A stretch of DNA of 64,000 nt from Chelativorans sp. AA-79 (GTDB lineage: Bacteria > Pseudomonadota > Alphaproteobacteria > Rhizobiales > Rhizobiaceae). The position numbers and the translations under genes were made by a program. Under the pieces are notes generated by a model. It ran no database searches. It had not been told where the DNA came from and saw only the letters and a program-made list of their open reading frames with translations. Within the stretch, counting starts at the first letter, position 1; each line of letters opens with the position of its first letter. Positions 46,611 to 54,580 of this stretch are shown piece after piece. The DNA is taken from contig NZ_CP120361.1 of NCBI RefSeq assembly GCF_029457495.1, positions 2,248,001 to 2,312,000 on the forward strand, read 5' to 3'.

Positions 46611-47510
46611 ATGAACGCTCCCCTGAACCATCCTCTGCCGCTCTTGGAACTGGACGTGCTGCGCACCTTCGTGGCCATCGCGGAGACCGGCAGCTTCACG
46701 GCCGCGGCCAACGCCGTATTCCGCACGCCTTCCGCGGTTTCCATGCAGATCAAGAAGCTGGAGGACCAGCTCGGCCGGCCCGTCTTCGTGCGCGATGCGC
46801 GTTCGGTTTCGCTCACCTCGGATGGCGATATGCTGCTCAGCTATGCGCGGCGGCTGCTTGCCCTCAACCGGGAGGCGGTCTCCAAATTCGTGATGCCCGA
46901 TATCAGCGGCATCGTCCGGCTCGGATCGCCCGACGATTTCGGCGAGCGCGTGCTGCCGAGCGTGCTCAAGCGCTTCGCACAGACGCATCCGGCGATCGCG
47001 GTGGACGTGGTGATCGACCAGAGCGTCAATCTCCGCAAGCGCATGGCCGCGCGCCAGCTCGACATCACGCTGATGACCTGCTCGGACGAACTGATGCAGT
47101 CGGGGGTCGAGATCCTTCTTTCCGAGCCCATCGTGTGGGCGGGCGCGAAGGGCGGGTGCGCGTATATGCGAGAGCCGCTTCCCGTCTCGTTGTGGGAGGA
47201 AGGGTGCGCTTGGCGCGCCGCCGCAGTGACGGCGCTTTCGAAGTACAACCGGGAGCACCGCATCGCCTATATGAGCGCACACACGGCCGGCCAGCGGGCG
47301 GCGATCCTGTCCGATCTCGCCATCGCGCCCCTGCCCAAGTCCTTCATCGGCGGGGATCTCGTGGAGCTCGGGCCGAAGGACGGGCTGCCCGAACTGGGCA
47401 ATTATCATATCGGCATGGTCGTGGCCCCCGATGCCTCGGCGCCGGTGCGGGCGGCGGCCGACCATATCCGCGCGGCTTTCGACATGTTCAACGAGACCGG
47501 CCGGTTCTAA
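46611..47510 (+). CDS. LysR family transcriptional regulator
   Basis: A 299-aa LysR regulator. The N-terminal helix-turn-helix (about 14-72) contains FVAIAETGSFTAAANAVFRTPSAVSMQIKKLE, and the substrate-binding domain spans about 95-295. The start at 46611 was chosen over 46473. It is divergent from a DUF1127 gene and behind a LysR-type dyad, so the DUF1127 gene is its most likely target. The inducer is unknown. Confidence 0.9.
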   Translation: MNAPLNHPLPLLELDVLRTFVAIAETGSFTAAANAVFRTPSAVSMQIKKLEDQLGRPVFVRDARSVSLTSDGDMLLSYARRLLALNREAVSKFVMPDISGIVRLGSPDDFGERVLPSVLKRFAQTHPAIAVDVVIDQSVNLRKRMAARQLDITLMTCSDELMQSGVEILLSEPIVWAGAKGGCAYMREPLPVSLWEEGCAWRAAAVTALSKYNREHRIAYMSAHTAGQRAAILSDLAIAPLPKSFIGGDLVELGPKDGLPELGNYHIGMVVAPDASAPVRAAADHIRAAFDMFNETGRF

Positions 47511-47519
47511 GCGCCGGAA

Positions 47520-47544
47520 GGAACCTCGCCGCAACTGCTCCATT
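47520..47544 (+). promoter_or_regulatory. Putative EcfG/RpoE2-type promoter of ligD polymerase gene
   Basis: GGAAC (47520-47524), 16 bp, then CATT (47541-47544), the same GGAAC-N16-CATT pattern as before the stress small RNA at 19776. The ATG follows 36 bp later. In Sinorhizobium, DNA end-joining genes are known to be RpoE2-dependent. Confidence 0.4.
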
Positions 47545-47580
47545 GTTGTATGGTGTCCGGGGCGGCTCGAGGAGGCGGCC

Positions 47581-48498
47581 ATGCAGCGCGAAAACCGCGA
47601 GACCATTGCCGGCATTTCCCTTTCGCACCCGGACAAGGTGCTTTTCGACGCGCAGGGACTGACCAAGGCCGACATCGCCAGGCACTATGTGCGCGTGGCG
47701 GAGCGGATGCTTCCGGCGGTGAGGAACCGCCTCATCAGCCTCGTGCGTTGCCCGGACGGCCGCAGCAAGGAGTGCTTTTTCCAGAAGCATGCGGGCAGGG
47801 GCTTTCCCAAGGCCGTGAGGCGGCAGGAAATCACCGAGAAGGACGGCGGCACCGCCGAATATCTTTATGTCGGCGATCTCGCGGGCATTGTCGCCGGCGT
47901 GCAGATGAACACGCTGGAATTCCACATCTGGGGTTCGCGGATCGACTCGCTGGAGAAGCCCGACCGTCTGGTCTTCGACCTCGATCCCGCCGAGGGGCTC
48001 GCTTTCGGCGATGTGCGGCAGGCCGCCCTCGATCTGCGCGACCGGCTGGAAGGTCTCGGCCTCAAATCCCTGCCACTGGTGACGGGCGGCAAGGGCGTGC
48101 ATGTGGTGGCGCCGCTTGCCCGCCGCACCGAATGGCCGCAGGTGAAGGCCTTCGCCCGCGCGGTCGCAAACCGCATGGGCGAGGAGGAGCCGGAGCGCTT
48201 CCTCGCGCAGGCCTCGAAGGAAAAGCGCAAGGGCCGGATCTTCATTGACTGGCTAAGGAACGAGCGTGGAGCGACCGCCATTGCGCCCTATTCGACGCGC
48301 GCGCGGCAGGGCGCCCCGATCGCCATGCCCGTTTCCTGGGAGGAATTTGGCGGGCTTTCGGCCGCCAACACATTCCGCATCCAAGACATGGGAGCGCGAA
48401 TGACGGCGCCCGATCCCTGGGCGGAGGCGGAAGGCTGGCGCCAGGGGATCACGAAGACGATGCTGGAGAAGATCGGGGCGGATGCCTATGGGGGGTGA
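47581..48498 (+). CDS. Stand-alone LigD-type polymerase/primase domain
   Basis: A 305-aa archaeo-eukaryotic primase-type polymerase corresponding to the PolDom of bacterial LigD, with no ligase or phosphoesterase domain. The catalytic metal pair is in RLVFDLDPAEGL, the nucleotide-binding TGGKGVHVVAPL follows, and IDWLRNERGATAIAPYS carries the third acidic region. It would add ribonucleotides or fill gaps at double-strand breaks. No ku or ligase gene is in the window. A general-stress-type promoter lies upstream. Confidence 0.9.
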   Translation: MQRENRETIAGISLSHPDKVLFDAQGLTKADIARHYVRVAERMLPAVRNRLISLVRCPDGRSKECFFQKHAGRGFPKAVRRQEITEKDGGTAEYLYVGDLAGIVAGVQMNTLEFHIWGSRIDSLEKPDRLVFDLDPAEGLAFGDVRQAALDLRDRLEGLGLKSLPLVTGGKGVHVVAPLARRTEWPQVKAFARAVANRMGEEEPERFLAQASKEKRKGRIFIDWLRNERGATAIAPYSTRARQGAPIAMPVSWEEFGGLSAANTFRIQDMGARMTAPDPWAEAEGWRQGITKTMLEKIGADAYGG

Positions 48499-48562
48499 TC
48501 CGGCAGACCGAGCTCCACGGCCCAGCGTCCGGAATGCCTGCTTTTGCCCACATCATACTGAT

Positions 48563-50620
48563 CTATCGCCTTCGCCTCGCCTCCCGCTCCTCGCGCGAGC
48601 GGCGGCGGGGGGCTTGCGTGCCGCCTTCGGCCAGCACCTTCCGGCGCGGCAGCTCGACCTGCCGGCTGAGCTTCGGGAAGGGATCCACCTTGTTGGGGAG
48701 CGCCATCGCGTGGACGAAATGCTCCTGGAATTTCGGCTCCAGAGCGGTCTCGATCTTCTCGATACGGCGAACCGTCTCCTCGATCTCGCGGCGGTGATTG
48801 CGGTTCAGGAGCGCCATGCGCGCGCCGGTGCCGGCGGCGTTGCCGACGGCGGAGACATTCTCCAGCTCGCAATCGGGGATCAGCCCCAGCACCATCGCAT
48901 AGGTCGGGTCGATGAAGGAGCCGAAGGCCCCGGCGAAGCGGATCACATCCACCGTCTCGATGCCCTGCTTCTCCATGAGCAGCCTCGTGCCGGCATAGAG
49001 CGCCGCCTTGGCGAGCTGGATGGCGCGCACGTCGTTCTGCGTGACGGTGATGCGCGGCTCTTCCTCGCGGAGCACATAGGAGAAGGTGCGGCCCTGTTCG
49101 ATGATGCGCGGGCTCCTCGCGGCCAGGGCGCCGTCAATCACGCCGTCCTCGGAGATGAGGCCGCAAAGATACATCTCCGCCACCACCTCGATGATACCGG
49201 AGCCGCAAATGCCGGTGACGCCGGTGGTGGCAACGGCCTCCGCGAAGCCCGGATCGTCGGACCAGAGCTCCGAGCCGATGACGCGGAAGCGGGGCTCCAG
49301 CGTTGCCCGATCGATGCGCACACGCTCGATGGCGCCGGGGGCCGCGCGCTGGCCGGAAGAGATTTCCGCGCCCTCGAAAGCCGGACCGGTGGGCGAGGAG
49401 GCGGCGACGACGCGCTGCCGGTTGCCCAGGACGATCTCGGCATTGGTGCCGACGTCGACGATGAGCATCATCCTGTCCTGACGATGCGGGCCTTCCGACA
49501 ATGTCACCGCGGCGGCATCCGCACCCACATGGCCGGCGATGCAGGGGAGCATGTAGAGCCGGGCGCCCGGATTGAGCGCGAGCCGCAAATCGTCCGTCCG
49601 CGCCTTCACCGCGCCGGAGACGGCGAGCGCAAAGGGCGCGCCGCCCAGCTCCGTCGGGTCGATGCCGAGGAAAAGGTGGTGCATGATGGGATTGCCGACG
49701 AAGACGGCGTCGAGAATGTCGGCGCGCTCGACGCCACCCTCCGTCGCCACCCGGTCGACGAGCTTCGATATCTCCAGCCGCACGGCCTTGGTCATCGCCT
49801 GCCGTCCGTCCGGGTTCATCATCACATAGGAGACGCGGCTCATCAGGTCTTCGCCGAAGCGGATCTGCGGGTTCGACGCCCCCGCCGAGGCCACCACGCG
49901 CCCGGAAAGCAGCGAGACCAGATGCATCGCAATGGTCGTGGAGCCGATGTCGCAGGCAAGCCCGTAGGCCTCGTTCTTCAGCCCCGGCCAGAGCGCGATG
50001 ATGCGCGCGGCATCTTCATCCTGGTCGTGATGGACGGCGGCGGTGACGGCCCATTCGCCTTCGCGCAGGATCTTCTGGACTTCGGGCAGGAGGTGGAGCT
50101 CCACCTCCAGGCGATCGTATCCCCAGTCCTTCTGGAGCTGGACCTTCAGTCGGTCGACATCGCCCAGCGGGTGATGCATGTCGGGTTCGGGCACCTCGAC
50201 ATAGCGCAGATTCACCGCCGGATGCCGCTCGATCACACGGCTGTCGGCGTCCTTGCGCACCACTTGCGCGTTGATGATGGCATCCTGCGGCACGTCGACG
50301 ACGAGGTCGCCTTCGATGGTGGCCGAGCAGGAAAGACGGCGCCCGGGAAGAAGCTCACGCTTCTCCGCATAGCGCGCTTCCCTGGGGCCGGGCGAGGAGA
50401 TGTGCTCTTTCGCGGATGAAATCTTATGCTTGGCGAAATGGCCTTCCTGCACCTCGATCTGGCATCGCCCGCAGGTGGCCCGCCCGCCGCACACGCTCTC
50501 CACATAGACGCCGAGCTGACGCGCGGCATCGAGGACGGTCGTGCCTTTCGGGAAACGCCCGCGTTTGCCCGAGGGCATGAAGAGAACGAGGGGGTCCGAC
50601 ATATTGGGCGGGGCGTTCAT
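48563..50620 (-). CDS. RACo-type corrinoid activator (ASKHA, 2Fe-2S; DUF4445)
   Basis: A 685-aa ATP-dependent activator that re-reduces Co(II) corrinoid to Co(I) so methyltransferases can resume. The N-terminal 2Fe-2S domain (1-105) has Cys44, Cys50, Cys53 and Cys98 (motif VCGGRATCGRCQIEV). A linker is followed by an ASKHA ATPase domain (about 200-640) with DIGSTTIAMHLVSL and MLIVDVGTNAEIVLGN (phosphate motifs). The C-terminus ends in a polybasic tail (RRRSREEREARRRR). Related proteins are RamA/RACo. Here it would serve the MttB/corrinoid system encoded nearby. The plus-strand ligD gene converges with it. Confidence 0.92.
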   Translation of the reverse strand: MNAPPNMSDPLVLFMPSGKRGRFPKGTTVLDAARQLGVYVESVCGGRATCGRCQIEVQEGHFAKHKISSAKEHISSPGPREARYAEKRELLPGRRLSCSATIEGDLVVDVPQDAIINAQVVRKDADSRVIERHPAVNLRYVEVPEPDMHHPLGDVDRLKVQLQKDWGYDRLEVELHLLPEVQKILREGEWAVTAAVHHDQDEDAARIIALWPGLKNEAYGLACDIGSTTIAMHLVSLLSGRVVASAGASNPQIRFGEDLMSRVSYVMMNPDGRQAMTKAVRLEISKLVDRVATEGGVERADILDAVFVGNPIMHHLFLGIDPTELGGAPFALAVSGAVKARTDDLRLALNPGARLYMLPCIAGHVGADAAAVTLSEGPHRQDRMMLIVDVGTNAEIVLGNRQRVVAASSPTGPAFEGAEISSGQRAAPGAIERVRIDRATLEPRFRVIGSELWSDDPGFAEAVATTGVTGICGSGIIEVVAEMYLCGLISEDGVIDGALAARSPRIIEQGRTFSYVLREEEPRITVTQNDVRAIQLAKAALYAGTRLLMEKQGIETVDVIRFAGAFGSFIDPTYAMVLGLIPDCELENVSAVGNAAGTGARMALLNRNHRREIEETVRRIEKIETALEPKFQEHFVHAMALPNKVDPFPKLSRQVELPRRKVLAEGGTQAPRRRSREEREARRRR

Positions 50621-50663
50621 GGGAGGAAGGGCTCCGACGTGTCATAAAGGGTCGTGCCTTTCA

Positions 50664-50826
50664 GACCCCCCTCTGCCCTGCCGGGCATCTCCCCCTCGAG
50701 GGGGGAGATTGAGCCGGCCGCTTGGCTCGGCGCCTTTCCTACAGCACTGGCGATCGGCGAAAGCACTCGCGATGGCTGATCTCCCCCCTCGAGGGGGAGA
50801 TGGCCGGCAGGCCAGAGGGGGGCGTG
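50664..50826. repeat. Palindromic intergenic repeat element (two inverted 45-bp units)
   Basis: Two copies of an approximately 45-bp unit, CCCCCCTCTGCCCTGCCGGG... and CATCTCCCCCTCGAGGGGGG, lie head-to-head around a 67-bp centre (unit 1: 50664-50709; unit 2: 50778-50826). Each unit has an internal CTCGAG-centred palindrome. Such mosaic elements are frequent in Mesorhizobium-like genomes. The pair folds into a long hairpin between the activator and THF methyltransferase genes and may stabilise or terminate transcripts. Confidence 0.75.
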
Positions 50827-50856
50827 ACGGAGCACTGTCATTTCCGAGCAACCAAT

Positions 50857-51840
50857 CTATCCCCGCCCTATCCGCGCCATGCGTGCCTCGCGGCCGCCGC
50901 GCCGGCGCCCGCCGGCGGAGGCTTGGCCGCCGTTCCCGTTCGAAGACTCCGCCGAAGCGCCGGTGTTCCCCGAGGGCGCGGGCTGATGGTCGCGATAGGT
51001 CATGATCCAGGTCTGGCAGTTGGGGTCCGTACCGTTCAGTACGTTTGCCGCGCGGACCATCTCCATCTCCTGCGGCCGGCAGGGATTCATGATGGCGCTG
51101 GTCATGCCCGCGCCGATGACCATGGGAATGAAGCCCGCATTGATGCCGTGGCGATGCGGCAGCCCGAAGGAGATGTTGGAGAGGCCGCAGGTGGTGTTGA
51201 CCTTCAGCTCCTCGCGCAGGCGGCGCAGCAGTGCGAAGACCTGCTTGCCCGCCGTGCCCATGGCGCCGATGGGCATGACCAGCGGATCCACGACGATATC
51301 GTGTGCGGGTATGCCGTAATCGGCGGCGTGCTGGACGATCTTCTTCGCCACCGCGAAACGCACGTCCGGGTCCTCGGAGATGCCGGTCTCGTCATTGGAA
51401 ATCGCCACCACCGGCACGTCGTATTTCTTGATGAGCGGCAGGATGGCCTCGAGCTTCTCCTCCTCGCCGGTGACGGAGTTCACCAGCGGCCGGCCCTTCG
51501 CCACCTTCAGCGCGGCCTCGATGGCAGCGGAGACCGAGGAATCGATGGAGAGCGGGACGTCGACGAGATCCTGTACGATCTCCAGCGTCTGGACCAGAAG
51601 CGCCGGCTCGGTCGCATTCGGGTCCACCGCCGTCACGCCGGCATTGACGTCGAGCATGGTGGCGCCGGCCGCGACCTGGTCCAGCGCATCCTTCTTCACC
51701 GTCTCGAAATTGCCGGCCACCATCTCCGCCGCAAGCTTCTTGCGGCCGGTGGGGTTGATGCGTTCGCCGATGACGCAAAAGGGCTGGTCGAAGCCGATCA
51801 CGACTTCCCGGGTCGCCGAGGCGACGATTGTGCGGGTCAT
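50857..51840 (-). CDS. mtgA: DHPS-like methyltetrahydrofolate methyltransferase (MtgA type)
   Basis: A 327-aa member of the pterin-binding/dihydropteroate-synthase fold predicted to transfer methyl from the corrinoid protein to tetrahydrofolate. Motifs are GERINPTGRKK, LDVNAG, SIDSS and NTTCGLSNISFGLPHR (pterin-binding). The last 30 residues (HQPAPSGNTGASAESSNG..., then GGRRRGGREARMARIGRG) form an Arg/Gly-rich tail that AcsE/MtgA proteins do not need. A 22-bp palindrome lies 18 bp upstream. The gene is part of the corrinoid methyltransfer set. Confidence 0.87.
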   Translation of the reverse strand: MTRTIVASATREVVIGFDQPFCVIGERINPTGRKKLAAEMVAGNFETVKKDALDQVAAGATMLDVNAGVTAVDPNATEPALLVQTLEIVQDLVDVPLSIDSSVSAAIEAALKVAKGRPLVNSVTGEEEKLEAILPLIKKYDVPVVAISNDETGISEDPDVRFAVAKKIVQHAADYGIPAHDIVVDPLVMPIGAMGTAGKQVFALLRRLREELKVNTTCGLSNISFGLPHRHGINAGFIPMVIGAGMTSAIMNPCRPQEMEMVRAANVLNGTDPNCQTWIMTYRDHQPAPSGNTGASAESSNGNGGQASAGGRRRGGREARMARIGRG

Positions 51841-51857
51841 GCGCAGTCCTCCAAAGG

Positions 51858-51879
51858 GATATAAAGACTTCTTTATGTC
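51858..51879. promoter_or_regulatory. SahR/SamR-like palindrome upstream of mtgA-type gene
   Basis: Arms ATAAAGA and TCTTTAT with centre CT, extended to 10-bp arms GATATAAAGA / TCTTTATGTC with one mismatch. It is nearly identical to the palindrome ahead of the homocysteine methyltransferase gene (59086-59107). The ATAAAGA-type palindrome matches my recollection of ArsR-family SahR/SamR sites on methionine-cycle genes in alphaproteobacteria. It overlaps the mtgA promoter region. Confidence 0.6.
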
Positions 51880-51926
51880 GTTATCTGATCTTTTTCAACC
51901 GGCATCCGCAAGAGGAAGCCGCGCGC

Positions 51927-52229
51927 TCACTCCCCGGCACGGCCGCCCGCCTTGACGAGCGCCTTCAGCTTGTCGTCGGTGAACTCACGTTCGATCGTTT
52001 GCAGCGCCTTGTCGGCTTCCGCTTCCAGATCATCGCTCACGGGCGTGGGATCGCCGCGCCGCCACTCGGCGAGATACGCGTCCGTGTCGCGCGCGCCGAC
52101 GCGCATGGCGCACATGTCGATCGCTTCCGTGAAGCGCAGCGGTAGCTCGCGCTTGGCGCTTGCCCGCCCTTTCTTCACGATGACCTGGGCGGGGATATCG
52201 CGCCAGTAGACGATGATCAGATCGGCCAT
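51927..52229 (-). CDS. 'Virulence factor' family protein (PF13769-like)
   Basis: A 100-aa small protein beginning MADLIIVYWRDIPAQVIVKKG. The conserved WRDIPAQVI segment near the start and AIDMCAMRVGARDTDAYLAEW mark the family named 'virulence factor', whose members are repeatedly encoded beside corrinoid methyltransferases in alphaproteobacteria. No enzymatic function is known. It lies 86 bp upstream of mtgA on the same strand, with the SahR-like palindrome between. Confidence 0.75.
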   Translation of the reverse strand: MADLIIVYWRDIPAQVIVKKGRASAKRELPLRFTEAIDMCAMRVGARDTDAYLAEWRRGDPTPVSDDLEAEADKALQTIEREFTDDKLKALVKAGGRAGE

Positions 52230-52332
52230 GGGAGCTTCTTTCCTTGCTGGTGTGGAGGATGGTCGAGGCGTGGCGCGCCCGCCCGTTATGAAGCGACGCG
52301 CGCCCTTTCAAATGCGACGTAGCAGGACGGCT

Positions 52333-52950
52333 CTAGAAGATGAAGAAGGCGGCGAGTGCGCCGGCGCTGCCGACAAGAAGCGCGATGACGGCGAGAGACA
52401 GGAGCCCGATCACGACCCCAATACCCAGCAGGAGGCCGTCGCGCTCCGACAGTGCGAGACCCAGGATCGCGCAGGAAAGGGCCGGAAACCAGTTGCCGAG
52501 CGGAATGGGCAGGGTGACGATGGTGGCAAGGAGCAGGGCACAGAGGCCGACCGCGCGCTCCACCTGCCCATGGGCAAAGGGCCAGTAGCGCGGCCGGACG
52601 AGACGCTCCAGCCACTTTATTTTCGGAACGACCTTGCCGATCATGTGCCGAAACTGCTCCGCGCCGACGGATTTCGTCAGGATGGGGCGCGGCAGCCAAA
52701 CGGTGCTGCGTCCGAGCACCATCTGCACGGAGACGAGCAGGAGGGGCACGCCCAGGACCAGCGTGCTGCCCGGCGGCAGCGGAAGCATGTTGATAAGGGC
52801 GAAGAAGACGAGGAGCGTCGCGAAGCTGCGGTCGCCCAGCGCATCGCGCAACTGCTCCACGGTGATCGCCGTCTCCGTGCTTCGCGCAAGCTCTTCGAAT
52901 ATCTGCGACAGCCGTCGTGGCGGCACGCCCGAGGACCGGCTGCCCGACAT
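52333..52950 (-). CDS. exoD: ExoD family integral membrane protein
   Basis: A 205-aa inner-membrane protein of the exopolysaccharide-synthesis ExoD family. The N-terminal soluble region has SQIFEELARSTETAITVEQLRDALGDRS, followed by about four hydrophobic segments from residue 45 on (LVFFALINMLPLPPGSTLVLGVPLLLVS). In Sinorhizobium exoD mutants are alkali-sensitive and affect nodule invasion; the molecular function is not known. The start at 52950 was used; an ATG at 52980 adds ten residues. Confidence 0.85.
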   Translation of the reverse strand: MSGSRSSGVPPRRLSQIFEELARSTETAITVEQLRDALGDRSFATLLVFFALINMLPLPPGSTLVLGVPLLLVSVQMVLGRSTVWLPRPILTKSVGAEQFRHMIGKVVPKIKWLERLVRPRYWPFAHGQVERAVGLCALLLATIVTLPIPLGNWFPALSCAILGLALSERDGLLLGIGVVIGLLSLAVIALLVGSAGALAAFFIF

Positions 52951-53045
52951 CGCCTGGATTGCGCCGCCTTCCGCTTTCAACCTGCCCTACTTCCGATCAT
53001 CTGCTTGTTTTCCGTAGCCCGGCGGGCCTGGGTGAATATAAGGAG

Positions 53046-53627
53046 CTAACGCGCGCGGCGAAACTCCAGGATGTCGAGCTTGGATTCCCGGGCGGGCTCG
53101 GGCAGTTCGATGCGCCACCGGTCCTCCCCGTCGCGATAGACATAGCCGACCTGGTCCGTCTCCGGGCCTGCGCCATATTCCGGAGCCTCGTCCTGCTGGA
53201 CGAAGAAGGAGCCGAGATAGATGAGGCGCTTGTCGCCATCGGTGAAGAACCGGCCCTTGGTGCGCTGGGAGCCCGTGAGCTTTTCGAGCATCCAGCCGGA
53301 CCCGTCATCCGTGACGCGGCAGCGGAACCAGTCATAGATCACCAGGGAGGCCAACCCGCCGGCCTTGATGGTGCGGCACTGCCAGTCTCCGGCCATGTCG
53401 AAGCCGTGGAAGGAAAGGGTGGGGCGGGAAAGGATTTCCTCGAAGGTGGCGACGTCCCGGGTCGATCCTCCCGCCTTCGCCTCGGCGATGGCGGCCCTGC
53501 GCGTCTGCTCGAAACGATCGAGCCGGGCGCTGTCCGTTTTCGTGATGATCTTCAACATCTCGCCATCGGCATGGGCAAGGCCGGTGGCGGCGAAAAACAG
53601 TGCGAAGGCAAGAATTCGAATAAACAT
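53046..53627 (-). CDS. DUF4893 family secreted protein
   Basis: A 193-aa periplasmic protein with a signal peptide (1-17, ending GLAHADG) and the DUF4893 domain. Diagnostic motifs are LDRFEQTRRAAIAEA near the N-terminus, GDWQCRTIKAGGLASLVIYDWFRCR in the centre and VGYVYRDGEDRWRIELPEP at the end. The two central Cys (QCRT and FRCR) could be disulfide-linked. Function unknown. It is followed on the same strand by the ExoD gene, 95 bp away. Confidence 0.82.
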   Translation of the reverse strand: MFIRILAFALFFAATGLAHADGEMLKIITKTDSARLDRFEQTRRAAIAEAKAGGSTRDVATFEEILSRPTLSFHGFDMAGDWQCRTIKAGGLASLVIYDWFRCRVTDDGSGWMLEKLTGSQRTKGRFFTDGDKRLIYLGSFFVQQDEAPEYGAGPETDQVGYVYRDGEDRWRIELPEPARESKLDILEFRRAR

Positions 53628-53708
53628 GAAAAGCTCTTCCGAAACGATGAATCGAGCTATAGCAGCAATTCCGGCCATTTCGCGACCCATAGATCGCGTC
53701 GGCGAGAT

Positions 53709-54335
53709 TCAGGCGGCGCGGGCCGCATTGCGCAGGGCGTCGGCAAGTTCGCCATAACCTGTGAACCGGCGTTCATAGCTGAGGCCCAACAGCCGCGCGG
53801 CATCGCGAGCGACCTTCTCCAGCGCCGGGTCGTCCACTTGCGCCAGGTAAACGAGCTTCTCGTAATTGCCGAAGAAATCCCCGATGAGTTCGGGATGCCG
53901 GTCGAGGCCGAGCGGCTTCAGGAAGAACGCGTCGAACTGCCGGCAGAGGAAATCGGTCATGTAGAAGGAGGTCATGTCCGCCTCCTCGCGGTCCGCGAAC
54001 TGCGCCAGTCCCTGGTAGAAGGCGAAGCAGTGCGGCCCGGCGATGCGCTCGACGCCGTGCTTCTCGCATATGCGGTCGAGCCCGCCACCCGTGCCGCAAT
54101 CGGCATAGCCGACGAAGATGTGGCGATAGCCGTCTTTCTTCGCCCGCTCTATCGCAGTGTCGAGGGCAGGGGCGATGCGGTCGGGATAGTAATGGTATTC
54201 CGCCGGAAGGCATGTGAGTTCGAGATGGTCGAGCCCCAACTGCCCGCGCACGGCAAGCACCTCGCGAGCGATCATGCCGCAGGCGATCACCAGAACCTTT
54301 TCCGTTTCAGCGCGTTTCATTCTCGGCGTTTTCAT
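53709..54335 (-). CDS. DUF1638 family protein (corrinoid-system associated)
   Basis: A 208-aa soluble protein of DUF1638. Conserved motifs are VLVIACGMIAREVLAV, LPAEYHYYPDRIAPAL, VGYADCGTGGGLDRICEKHGVERI, and GPHCFAFY. These supply four Cys and several His that could bind a metal or cofactor. DUF1638 genes recur next to RACo and corrinoid methyltransferase genes in bacteria and methanogens, so a chaperone or cofactor-handling role is plausible but unproven. An alternative start is the ATG at 54320. The corrinoid protein gene is 245 bp upstream on the same strand. Confidence 0.8.
   Translation of the reverse strand: MKTPRMKRAETEKVLVIACGMIAREVLAVRGQLGLDHLELTCLPAEYHYYPDRIAPALDTAIERAKKDGYRHIFVGYADCGTGGGLDRICEKHGVERIAGPHCFAFYQGLAQFADREEADMTSFYMTDFLCRQFDAFFLKPLGLDRHPELIGDFFGNYEKLVYLAQVDDPALEKVARDAARLLGLSYERRFTGYGELADALRNAARAA
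54292..54316 (+). promoter_or_regulatory. Putative EcfG-type promoter of the entericidin gene
   Basis: AGAAC (54292-54296), 16 bp, CGTT (54313-54316). One mismatch to GGAAC-N16-CGTT. It lies 64 bp before the entericidin start, within the 5' part of the divergent DUF1638 gene. Entericidin genes are frequent EcfG targets in alphaproteobacteria. Confidence 0.4.
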
Positions 54336-54379
54336 CGCTGTTGCGTATAGCGCACCAGACCAGAACGGGGAAACGGATC

Positions 54380-54544
54380 ATGTCCGCCAGGATCTTTTCA
54401 CGCATCGCTCTTCTTATCGCGGTAATCGGCTTCGTCACCGGCTGCTCCAACACCATTCGCGGGGTGGGGCAGGACACTGCAAACGTGGTCGACGCCACCC
54501 AGGATGCGGGACAGGACGTCGCCGATTCGGCCGATAGTTACTGA
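54380..54544 (+). CDS. Entericidin A/B family lipoprotein
   Basis: A 54-aa lipoprotein. The N-terminal hydrophobic segment ends in a lipobox (GFVTGCSN), so Cys would be lipidated. The mature peptide has the family motif NTIRGVGQDTANVVDATQD. Entericidins are small toxin/antidote-type lipoproteins of Enterobacteria; alphaproteobacterial homologues are stress-induced and of unknown role. The start at 54380 lies right after GGGGAAACGG. It is too short to be called confidently from frame alone, but the motif is clear. Confidence 0.85.
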   Translation: MSARIFSRIALLIAVIGFVTGCSNTIRGVGQDTANVVDATQDAGQDVADSADSY

Positions 54545-54580
54545 CCACGCGGCGCAAGGGCAAGCATGGGGCTGCCGCGG

